12,871 bases of DNA from assembly GCA_013695115.1 (NCBI GenBank), contig JACDBD010000083.1, forward strand, positions 1 to 12,871, read 5' to 3'. Under the pieces are notes generated by a model. That model saw only the letters and a list, made by a program, of their open reading frames with translations, ran no database searches and was not told the origin of the DNA. This DNA comes from Actinomycetota bacterium (GTDB taxonomy: Bacteria; Actinomycetota; Acidimicrobiia; IMCC26256; JACDBD01). The translations under genes were made by a program, and so were the position numbers. Shown here piece by piece: positions 1 to 7,824 of this stretch. How positions within the stretch are numbered: position 1 is the stretch's first letter; each line of letters starts with the position of its first letter.

Positions 1-800
1 GTCGCGGCCAGGGCCGAGAACGCGAACGCGGTCCCGAACTCGCCGATGAAGAAGAACAGGAAGCGGAAGCCGGTGTACTCGACCATGTAGCCCGACACGA
101 GCTCGCTCTCGGCGACGGGCATGTCGAATGGCGTCTGGGTCAGCTCGGCCTGCGCCGCCACCAGGAACAGCGCGAACCCCACGAACTGGGTGAGGATGAA
201 CGGGTTCCCGATGGCGTCCCAACCGAAGATGGCGCCGTTCTGCTGCGCACCCACGATGCCCTGGAGGCTCATCGTCTGCGCCTGCACGACGACGCCGACC
301 ACCGCGAGCAGGAGCGGGAGCTCGTAGGCGATCAGCTGGGCGGCGGCGCGCAACGCGCCGAGCAGCGCGAACTTGTTGGCGCTGGCCCACCCGGCCATCA
401 GCACGCCGATCACCGACAGGCTCGAGACCGCCAACGCGTAGAACACCCCGACCTCGAGGTCTTTCACGATCAGGTCGGGCCCGGTGGGGATCACCAGGAA
501 GACCAGGAAGGTGGAGATCACCACGATCGCCGGCGCGATCGCGAACACCCGGCGATCCGCCTGCGCCGGCATGATGTCCTCCTTCTGGAGGAACTTGATG
601 CCGTCGCCGACGAGCTGGAACCAACCGTGAAAGCCACCCGGGTCCATCGGGCCGAGTCGGCTCTGCATGTGGCTCATCATCTTGAGCAGGAACACGTAGC
701 CGAGGATGAACGCGCCCGCCGGGATCGCGGCGAGGATGATGAGGGTCTTGATCGCGAGGATCGTTCCCCAGCCGAGGTCGAGCGCGAGCGTCCCGTCCAT
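1..800 (-). CDS. nuoH: NADH-quinone oxidoreductase subunit H, second divergent copy (partial, 3' end beyond the window)
   Basis: This is a membrane-arm subunit that joins the quinone cavity to the proton pumps. The 266 visible residues start at an ATG whose A is shared with the nuoD stop (TGATG). Recognisable NuoH landmarks are RLGP (48-51), GDGIKFLQKE (65-74), YE (159-160) and the loop TPFDMPVAESELVSGY (223-238) followed by EYTG (241-244). It differs strongly from the other nuoH in this window at 11425-12621: the canonical PFDL-x-EAE motif reads PFDMPVAE, with Val229 where the other copy has Glu238. At least six hydrophobic segments are visible. It directly follows nuoD with no nuoE, F or G, which fits a short complex I cluster. 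The gene runs off the left edge, so the last third or so is not seen. Family assignment is secure; membership of an 11-subunit-type complex is inferred. Confidence 0.93.
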   Translation of the reverse strand, partial: MDGTLALDLGWGTILAIKTLIILAAIPAGAFILGYVFLLKMMSHMQSRLGPMDPGGFHGWFQLVGDGIKFLQKEDIMPAQADRRVFAIAPAIVVISTFLVFLVIPTGPDLIVKDLEVGVFYALAVSSLSVIGVLMAGWASANKFALLGALRAAAQLIAYELPLLLAVVGVVVQAQTMSLQGIVGAQQNGAIFGWDAIGNPFILTQFVGFALFLVAAQAELTQTPFDMPVAESELVSGYMVEYTGFRFLFFFIGEFGTAFAFSALAA

Positions 801-2056
801 CACCGGTCGATGTCCCCGAGGATGAAGTACAGGCTCGCGAGGATCGTGATGACGTCGGGGACGTACACACCTCGCAGCAACCACGGGAGGATCGAGACGT
901 TGCTGAACGACGCCGACCGGATCTTCACCCGGAACGGGCCGATCGCACCCTTCGAGATCACGTAGTAGCCCATCTGGCCGAGCGGGTTCTCGGTCTCGAC
1001 CCACACCTCGCCCTCGGGCACCTTGATGATGCGCGGCACCTTGGCCATCACCGGGCCGGCGGGGAGCTGGTCGAGCATCTGGATGACCATGCGCGCCGCC
1101 TCGCGCGTCTCCTGGAGCCGCACCCAGTAGCGGGCGAAGCTGTCACCGTCGGGGTGGGTCCAGACCTTGAAGTCGAGCTCGGGGTACACGAGGTAGGGCT
1201 TGCCGTCGCGGCGCAGGTCCCAGTCGACTCCCGAGGCCCGCAGGTTCGAGCCGGACACGCCGTAGCCGGCGCCGACGTCGCCGGGGATGATGCCGATGCC
1301 CTTGGTGCGGGCCTCGAAGATCTCGTTGCCGGCGACCAGGTTGTCGAAGTCGGTGCAGGCGTCGAGGACCACCTTCATCGTGTTGCGGGTCTCGGCCACC
1401 CACCCCCACGGGAGGTCGTCCTTGGTGCCGCCGATGCGGTTGAAGTTGGGGTGGAAGCGACCGCCGGTGGCGGCCTCGATCAGGTTGAGGACGTGCTCGC
1501 GGTCGCGGAAGCCGTAGAAGGCGGGCGTGAGCGCGCCGACCTGGAGACCCATCTCACCGAGGAAGAGCAGAAAGGTGGCGATGCGCGACAGCTCGGTGAG
1601 GATGGTGCGGATGTACTGGGCGCGTGGCGGCGCCTCGATCCCCATGAGCAGCTCGGCGCCGTGGATGAACGGCACCTCGTTGGCGAAGCTCGAGAGCCAG
1701 TCGATCCGGTTGATGAGCGTGGTGATCTGCGGGTAGCTGCGGACCTCGGTGAGCTTCTCGTAGCCGCGGTGCATGTACCCGATGACCGGGTCGGCGGCGA
1801 TGACACGCTCGCCATCGAGGCGCACGACCAGGCGCAGGGTGCCGTGGGTCGCGGGATGCTGCGGTCCGAGGTTGAGGATCATGTCGCCGGTGTCGAGCTC
1901 GACGTTCATCTGGGCGTCGGCGAGGTGGCGGTAGATGCTCGGGTCGACCTCCCCCATGGCCTCGCTCACTGCGGCCGGGGATACCCCGGCCGCGGCCGCT
2001 CGCTCGGCTGTGCTCGCTCGACTCCGCTCCGCTTCGCTCGCTCGCTCGTCACTCAT
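800..2056 (-). CDS. nuoD: NADH-quinone oxidoreductase subunit D (49 kDa, quinone-site subunit), divergent
   Basis: This peripheral-arm subunit forms the quinone head-group pocket with NuoB. The 418 residues carry LGPQHPATHG (63-72), GYMHRGYEKL (93-102), TELSR (154-158), NRIGG (206-210) and a C-terminal GDIDR (414-418). There are no CxxC pairs, so it is not a NiFe hydrogenase large subunit. The hairpin His71 is kept, but the usual RxDY reads RIDW (117-120), and in the TELSR...GALTP stretch the usual His and Asp are Phe162 and Gln172. The start at 2056 is backed by a good Shine-Dalgarno, GAGGGAG, six bases upstream and an 8-base overlap with nuoC (ATGAGTGA). Residues 1-35 are a Ser/Glu/Arg/Ala-rich extension encoded by a palindromic repeat. 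ATG at 1957 or 1909 are alternative starts that lack a comparable ribosome site. Confidence 0.95.
   Translation of the reverse strand: MSDERASEAERSRASTAERAAAAGVSPAAVSEAMGEVDPSIYRHLADAQMNVELDTGDMILNLGPQHPATHGTLRLVVRLDGERVIAADPVIGYMHRGYEKLTEVRSYPQITTLINRIDWLSSFANEVPFIHGAELLMGIEAPPRAQYIRTILTELSRIATFLLFLGEMGLQVGALTPAFYGFRDREHVLNLIEAATGGRFHPNFNRIGGTKDDLPWGWVAETRNTMKVVLDACTDFDNLVAGNEIFEARTKGIGIIPGDVGAGYGVSGSNLRASGVDWDLRRDGKPYLVYPELDFKVWTHPDGDSFARYWVRLQETREAARMVIQMLDQLPAGPVMAKVPRIIKVPEGEVWVETENPLGQMGYYVISKGAIGPFRVKIRSASFSNVSILPWLLRGVYVPDVITILASLYFILGDIDR
1961..2046 (-). repeat. GC-rich palindromic element in the 5' end of nuoD
   Basis: On the plus strand the element begins CTCGCTCACT (1961-1970), continues with a perfect 10-base inverted repeat GCGGCCGGGG/CCCCGGCCGC with loop ATA (1971-1993), then GCGGCCGCTCGCTCGGCTG (1992-2010) and several further GCTCG/CTCGC units up to about 2046. 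A related sequence with the same blocks in the same order lies at 10181-10280 in nuoJ. It is read in frame and encodes roughly NuoD residues 4-32. The outer limits are approximate. It could be a mobile palindromic repeat; only two copies are visible here, so family size is unknown. Confidence 0.7.
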
Positions 2057-2855
2057 CTGCGGCTCCCTCGGCGGAAGCTTCCCCGTCTTCGGTCGCTTCC
2101 TCGCCCGGCATCGGCTCGACGTCGACGAGGCCGGGCCACGGCTTCACCTGACGGGCGAGCAACGGGAAGTCTTTGCGCAGCGGATGGCCCTCGAACTCCG
2201 ACGGCAGGTAGAGGTGGCGCAGGCTCGGGTGGCCCTCGAAGGTCACGCCGTACATCTCCCAGCACTCGCGCTCGTGCCAGTCGGCCCCGGGGTACACCGA
2301 CACCCACGACTCGGCTTGGGGCGCGGCCTCGTCGAGGTCGGTCTTGAGCGCGACGCCCCACTTGTGGCTGGTCGACTCGACCACGGCGAGCAGCTGGAAG
2401 CGCCCGGCGGACCCGGCGGTGCCGAACGTCATCTCGGTCGGCTGCACCGGCGCCGAGCTCGCGCCCGCGACCTCGCCGCCCTCGCGCGGCGCGGGCTGCC
2501 AGTCGATGCCCGAGATGAAAGACAGGTAGTCGCACTGCAGGTCGGTCCGGCTCACCTCGGCGGCGCGCCGCCAGGCGTCCGGCTTCACCCGCACGACCAG
2601 AGTGCCGAACGCGGAGGCCGATTCGAGGATGTCCTCGCCGAGCTCCCGGCCGAGGCGCCCGAGAACCTTCGCCTCGGTGTCGCTGAGATGCGCGGGCTCG
2701 CCGTCGGCGTCTTCGTCCACCGCTTCGTCGGTTGGCTCGGCCGCGGAAGGGTCGGCGTCGGCTTGCGCCTCCTCGGCCGCGGCCGGTTCGTCGGTTTCGG
2801 CGGTCCCCTGCTCCGCGGCGACCTGCTCCTCGACGTCGTCCGTCTCGTCAGGCAT
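2049..2855 (-). CDS. nuoC: NADH-quinone oxidoreductase subunit C (30 kDa)
   Basis: This is a peripheral-arm scaffold subunit that packs against NuoD and NuoB. The 30 kDa signature is clear at residues 195-231: [19 protein letters not shown] and [11 protein letters not shown]. The protein has 268 residues. The first 55 residues form a tail with about 22 Asp/Glu and no Lys or Arg, and the C-terminal 20 residues are again acidic. A Gly/Ala/Ser-rich stretch at about 124-152 looks like a loop insertion. The start ATG at 2855 overlaps the end of nuoB by 8 bases (ATGCCTGA) and has no clear Shine-Dalgarno, so translational coupling to nuoB is likely. NuoC is separate from NuoD here, unlike the fused NuoCD of Escherichia coli. 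Confidence 0.94.
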   Translation of the reverse strand: MPDETDDVEEQVAAEQGTAETDEPAAAEEAQADADPSAAEPTDEAVDEDADGEPAHLSDTEAKVLGRLGRELGEDILESASAFGTLVVRVKPDAWRRAAEVSRTDLQCDYLSFISGIDWQPAPREGGEVAGASSAPVQPTEMTFGTAGSAGRFQLLAVVESTSHKWGVALKTDLDEAAPQAESWVSVYPGADWHERECWEMYGVTFEGHPSLRHLYLPSEFEGHPLRKDFPLLARQVKPWPGLVDVEPMPGEEATEDGEASAEGAADE

Positions 2856-3357
2856 CGACGACGATCGGCTCCCCGCGCCAGCGCTTGCCCAGGTCGTCGT
2901 TCCCGAGGCCCTCGTTCTGGATGCGCTCCTGGAGGAGCACGATCCCCTGGAGCAGGGCCTCGGGCCGCGGCGGGCAGCCCGGCACGTACACGTCGACGGG
3001 AATGATCTGGTCGACGCCCTTGGTGACCGAGTACGAGTCCCAGTAGGGACCGCCGCAGTTAGCGCACGACCCCATCGAGATCACGTACTTCGGGTCGGGC
3101 ATCTGCTCGTAGAGCCGCTTGATCGCCGGCGCCATCTTGTCGGTCACGGTGCCCGAGATGACCACGAGGTCGGACTGGCGGGGACTGGCCGGGAACGGAA
3201 TGACGCCGAGGCGCATCATGTCGTAGCGGGGGCTGGCCAGCGCCGCGCCCATCTCGATGGCGCAGCAGGCGAGGCCCCACTGGAACATCCACAGCGAGTA
3301 CTTGCGGCTGTAGTTGAGCAACCAGGTCAGGGGCTTCGGAAGCTTCTGCTTCTCCAT
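2848..3357 (-). CDS. nuoB: NADH-quinone oxidoreductase subunit B (cluster N2 protein)
   Basis: NuoB carries the terminal [4Fe-4S] cluster N2, which passes electrons to quinone. From the ATG at 3357 the protein has 169 residues. All four expected N2 ligands are present: the tandem Cys31-Cys32 in [10 protein letters not shown], Cys98 in MGSCANCGG, and Cys128 in [11 protein letters not shown]. Cys101 in CANC is an extra Cys where many homologues have Ser or Thr. The ATG at 3357 shares its A with the nuoA stop (TGATG). A GTG three codons further upstream (3366) is in frame but would give a longer overlap, so I prefer the ATG. It belongs to the nuoABCDH block. Confidence 0.95.
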   Translation of the reverse strand: MEKQKLPKPLTWLLNYSRKYSLWMFQWGLACCAIEMGAALASPRYDMMRLGVIPFPASPRQSDLVVISGTVTDKMAPAIKRLYEQMPDPKYVISMGSCANCGGPYWDSYSVTKGVDQIIPVDVYVPGCPPRPEALLQGIVLLQERIQNEGLGNDDLGKRWRGEPIVVDA

Positions 3358-3719
3358 CAGGCCCACCGCAGCACCCCCTTGCGCCAGGCGTAGACGAGGG
3401 CGAGCGCGAGGATCACGATGAAGATGGTCATCTCAACGAGTGCGAACGTGCCCAGGCTCTCGAGGTTGACCGCCCACGGGAAGATGAACACGGCTTCGAC
3501 GTCGAACATCACGAACAGCAGCGCATACACGTAGTAGCGGACGTTCGATTGGCCCCACCCGCCGACGGGGTCGGACCCGGCCTCGTAGGTGACGTACTTG
3601 TCGTCCTGGGGACGGGTCGGACGGAGCAGGCGACCGGCGCCGAGCATCGCGCCGAACATGCCGAGCGCGGCCGCGCCGAGCACGGCGACGGCGAGATATG
3701 CCTGGTAGTACCTCGTCAC
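3357..3719 (-). CDS. nuoA: NADH-quinone oxidoreductase subunit A
   Basis: This small three-helix membrane subunit lies at the junction of the two arms and contributes a loop near the quinone entrance. From the GTG at 3719 the protein has 120 residues, the usual length. Helix 1 spans about residues 5-28, the loop contains [15 protein letters not shown] (about 41-55), and helix 2 holds the conserved FDVE motif followed by FIFPW. A third helix lies at about 90-112. I chose GTG 3719 because GGGAGG sits six bases upstream. A longer reading from a TTG at 3788 would translate the likely promoter and add an unrelated arginine-rich leader. It is the first gene of the left nuo block. Confidence 0.93.
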   Translation of the reverse strand: MTRYYQAYLAVAVLGAAALGMFGAMLGAGRLLRPTRPQDDKYVTYEAGSDPVGGWGQSNVRYYVYALLFVMFDVEAVFIFPWAVNLESLGTFALVEMTIFIVILALALVYAWRKGVLRWA

Positions 3720-3725
3720 GCGCGG

Positions 3726-3731
3726 CCTCCC
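3726..3731 (-). promoter_or_regulatory. ribosome binding site of nuoA
   Basis: On the minus strand GGGAGG is followed by the six bases CCGCGC and then GTG at 3719. This near-ideal site decides the nuoA start over the longer in-frame reading from 3788. Confidence 0.8.
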
Positions 3732-3757
3732 GCCAAGCGTGGTGGGTATGCGGGCGG

Positions 3758-3788
3758 AGTATACGTCCGGCGTTTCGGGGCGCCCCAA
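3758..3788 (-). promoter_or_regulatory. possible promoter of nuoABCDH
   Basis: A minus-strand TATACT (3763-3758) resembles a -10 box. The best upstream match is TTGGGG (3788-3783) with a 19-base spacer, slightly longer than ideal for a sigma-70-type promoter. Transcription would start near 3750 and give a 5' leader of about 30 bases before the GTG at 3719. The position between divergent genes is right for a promoter, but the match is only moderate. Confidence 0.4.
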
Positions 3789-3852
3789 GCCCGGGCGCGC
3801 TCACAATCGCGCAATCGCGCAAGCTCCTCCGCCCGCGAGGGATCATGGAGCC

Positions 3853-3858
3853 GGAGAG
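3853..3858 (+). promoter_or_regulatory. ribosome binding site of the patatin-like gene
   Basis: GGAGAG lies five bases before the ATG at 3864. It supports that ATG over the in-frame GTG at 3861, which would leave only two bases of spacing, and over any start further upstream inside nuoA. Confidence 0.7.
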
Positions 3859-3863
3859 ATGTG

Positions 3864-4754
3864 ATGGCGCACCGGGACCCCGACCCCCACGGCCCCCGCA
3901 CGGCCTTCGTGCTGTCGGGCGGCGGCAACCTGGCCGTGAGCCAGGTGGGAATGCTGCGTGCCCTGATCGAGCGCGGGATCCTCCCCGACGTCGTCGTGGG
4001 GTGCTCGGCGGGCGCACTCAACGGTGCCGTGATCGCGACCGAGCCGACGGTCGACGGGGTGGAGCGGCTGGCCGACGTGTGGTGCTCGGTGCGCCGGGAC
4101 GAGGTGTTCCCGGGCGGGAAGCTGGCGCGGGCCTGGAACGTGCTCAGCCGCGACGACCACCTGTTCGAGAACGAGGGGCTGCAGGCGATCATCGACCGAG
4201 CCGATCCCGCGCCGACGTTCGACCAGACGGTCGTGCCCCTGCGGGTGGTGACGACCGACATTCACACCGGGGAAGAGGTGCTGTTCGCGGCGGGCCCGAT
4301 CGCGCCGGCGCTCATGGCCAGCTCGGCGTTGCCCGGGGTGTACCCGCCGATCGAGCACGACGGGCGCAGGCTGGTCGACGGCGCCGTGACCAACGCGGTG
4401 CCGATCTCGCACGCCTGGTCGGGCCCGATCGACCGGGTCTATGTGCTCAACGTCGCCGGGGGCGGGCCGTCCGACCGCCCGATCCGCAACCCCCTCGACG
4501 TGGCTGTGCGCGCATTCAACATCTCGCGCAACCAGCGCTTCGAGCTCGAGATGCGCAACACCCCGGACGAGGTCGACGTCATCGTGCTGCCCCGGCCCGA
4601 TGACGACCGTGACCTGTTCGACTTCTCCGAGGCGCTCATGCTGATCATCGAGGCGCACGCCCACTCGGCGAAGTTCCTCGACGCCGGCCCCGCGATGATG
4701 GCCCGGCGACCGCCGAGGCGCCGCTGGTGGCAACGGCGCAACCGGGTCGCCTAG
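3864..4754 (+). CDS. patatin-like phospholipase / lipid acyl hydrolase
   Basis: The 296-residue protein is a patatin-family serine hydrolase, expected to release fatty acids from phospholipids or other esters. All catalytic landmarks are present: the oxyanion loop SGGGNLAVSQVG (18-29), the nucleophile elbow GCSAG with Ser48 (46-50), and the catalytic Asp172 in VDGAV (171-175). ASSALPG (152-158) is also typical of the family. No signal peptide or membrane helix is seen, so it is probably cytoplasmic. The C-terminal tail (281-294) is Arg/Trp-rich and could touch membranes or acidic partners. It is the only plus-strand gene here, divergent from nuoA and convergent with nuoN, whose last four bases it overlaps. 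Substrate and any link to complex I are unknown; it may simply be a neighbour. Confidence 0.9.
   Translation: MAHRDPDPHGPRTAFVLSGGGNLAVSQVGMLRALIERGILPDVVVGCSAGALNGAVIATEPTVDGVERLADVWCSVRRDEVFPGGKLARAWNVLSRDDHLFENEGLQAIIDRADPAPTFDQTVVPLRVVTTDIHTGEEVLFAAGPIAPALMASSALPGVYPPIEHDGRRLVDGAVTNAVPISHAWSGPIDRVYVLNVAGGGPSDRPIRNPLDVAVRAFNISRNQRFELEMRNTPDEVDVIVLPRPDDDRDLFDFSEALMLIIEAHAHSAKFLDAGPAMMARRPPRRRWWQRRNRVA
4751..4754. other. CTAG palindrome used as both stop codons of convergent genes
   Basis: The plus-strand gene ends with TAG at 4752-4754 and nuoN ends with TAG read from 4753 to 4751. The four-base palindrome CTAG therefore stops translation on both strands. No hairpin terminator is visible in the following bases on either side, so the two transcripts probably overlap. 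Confidence 0.9.
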
Positions 4755-6279
4755 AGCAAGAAGGTTGCGTCCCGGGCGAAGTGCAGGAAGGTGCCGGGGA
4801 GGATGCCGATCACCAGCGTGATGGCAGCGCAGGTGGCGAGCACGAAGCCGGTGCCGGGCTCGACCGCGGCTCGTGGTACGGCTTCCTCCCCTTCAGCCGG
4901 CTCGGGCTCGCTCGCGAACATCACGACCACCAGGCGGATGTAGAAGAACGCCGCCACCACCGCCGCCAGCACGCCGACGATCGCGAGCGCGTACTGGCGC
5001 GCTTCGACCGCGGCCGCGAACACCTGGAGCTTCGCCACGAAGCCGCCGGTCAGGGGCACACCCGCCTGGGCGAGCAGGAAGAACGCGAGGAGCCCGGCGA
5101 GTATCGGCTCCCGCACCGCCAGGCCGCGGTAGTCGTCGAGATCGTGACGGGCGTCGTGGCGGCGGCGCGCCACCACGGTGACCACCGCGAACGCGCCGAT
5201 GGTCATGAACGCGTAGACGAGCAGGTAGAAGAGCGCCGCCTCCTGGCCCCGGGCGGCAGCATCGCGGTTGCCCACCGAGGCCGCCGCGAACCCGACGAGG
5301 ATGTAGCCGGCGTGCGCGATCGACGAGTACGCGAGCATGCGCTTCACGTCGGTCTGGACCACCGCGGCGACGCTGCCCACGACGAGCGAGAGGACGGCGA
5401 GGGCGGCGATCACCGGGCGCCAGTCCTCGCGGTAGGTGGGGAAGGCGACCTCGAACACCCGCAGCAGGGCGGCGAAGCCCGCCACCTTCGTGGCCGACGA
5501 CATGAATGCGGTGACCGGGGTGGGGGCGCCCTGGTACACGTCGGGCGTCCACATGTGGAACGGCACCGCCGCGATCTTGAATCCGAGGCCGACGAGCACG
5601 AGCGCGAACCCGGCCAGTAGCACACCCTGCTCGAGCAGGGTGTTGGCGGCGAGGAAGTCGGCGATACCGGTGATCGAAGTTGTGCCGGTGGCGCCGTACA
5701 CCAGCGCGATGCCATACAGAAGGATCGCCGAGGAGAACGCGCCGAGCACGAAGTACTTGATCCCGGCTTCCTGCGACGCCAGCCGGCGGCGGTCGAAGGC
5801 GGCCAGCACGTAGAGCGGGATCGACAGGACCTCGAGGGCGACGAACACGACGATGAGGTCGTTGGCGGTGGTCATCGCGACCATGCCGGTGGCGGACATG
5901 AGCACGAGCGCCAGGTACTCGGGCCCTTCGAGGCGCTCGCGCTCGACGTAGGCGCTGGCCAGGAGCACGGTGAGCAGCGTCGCCGCCACGACGATGGCGC
6001 CGAGGAACACACCGAAGCCGTCGATGCGCACCATGCCGGCGATGGTGTCGATGGCGCCGTCGTCGCGCACGATGTTCCACTGCCGGCCGAGGAGCACGCC
6101 CGCGGCCACGACGCCGCCGATGGCGAGGAAGAGGGACGCCCGGTACACCCACGGCCCCCGGCGCACGATCGAGCGCAGCAGCACGATAAAGATTGCGGCA
6201 CCCGCGAGCGCGATCTCGGGACCGATGGCCAGCCAGTCGACCGTCGGGGTGACGAGCTCCTGGGGGTCGGCCTGCGCGA

Positions 6280-6283
<4 letters not shown>
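4751..6283 (-). CDS. nuoN: NADH-quinone oxidoreductase subunit N (antiporter-like proton pump)
   Basis: This 510-residue membrane subunit is one of the three antiporter-like pumps of complex I. Key charged residues are in place: Glu151 in VALEVLSIPLYVL, Lys176 in GIKYF, Lys236 in GFKIAAVPFHMW (234-245) and Lys266 in SSATKVAGF. About 14 hydrophobic helices are visible. A charged loop rich in Glu lies near 455-470, just before the last helix. The start is GTG at 6283, overlapping the nuoM stop as GTGA. It is the last gene of the right-hand nuo operon. The stop codon is shared on the opposite strand with the patatin-like gene. Confidence 0.95.

Positions 6284-7823
<1,540 letters not shown>

Positions 7824-7824
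<1 letters not shown>

Larger units (their letters stand above)
3720..3863. other. divergent intergenic region between nuoA and the patatin-like gene, with a short tandem repeat
   Basis: This is the only non-coding stretch of any size in the window (144 bases). Besides the possible nuoA promoter it holds a 10-base palindrome GGGGCGCCCC (3777-3786) and a period-8 tandem repeat, CAATCGCG twice followed by CAA (3804-3822). The repeat lies upstream of both divergent genes and could be a regulator site, or simply a replication-slippage repeat. I could not pick a convincing -35/-10 pair for the plus-strand gene; CACAAT at 3802-3807 is the only weak -10 candidate. Confidence 0.45.

Noticed and set aside
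1971..1993. Hairpin in nuoD as an intrinsic transcription terminator
   Set aside because: There is no T-tract after the stem on the coding strand, and the hairpin lies inside a coding frame followed by further co-oriented genes.
1154..2347. Plus-strand open frame of 397 codons opposite nuoD and nuoC, and many similar plus-strand frames
   Set aside because: They lie antisense to well-recognised nuo genes, have Arg/Glu/His-rich low-complexity content typical of high-GC shadow frames, and show no motifs.
800..3357. Left block as a membrane-bound NiFe hydrogenase module related to complex I
   Set aside because: NuoD lacks the paired CxxC nickel ligands of hydrogenase large subunits and ends in the complex I form GDIDR. 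NuoA and NuoC match complex I rather than hydrogenases.
3357..3788. A 143-residue NuoA starting at TTG 3788
   Set aside because: It would translate the possible -10 box and an unconserved leader. GTG 3719 has a near-perfect ribosome site and gives the usual 120 residues.
3549..3863. Longer patatin-like protein of 401 residues starting inside nuoA
   Set aside because: The added residues are the antisense of nuoA plus the intergenic region, with no family similarity. ATG 3864 has its own ribosome site.
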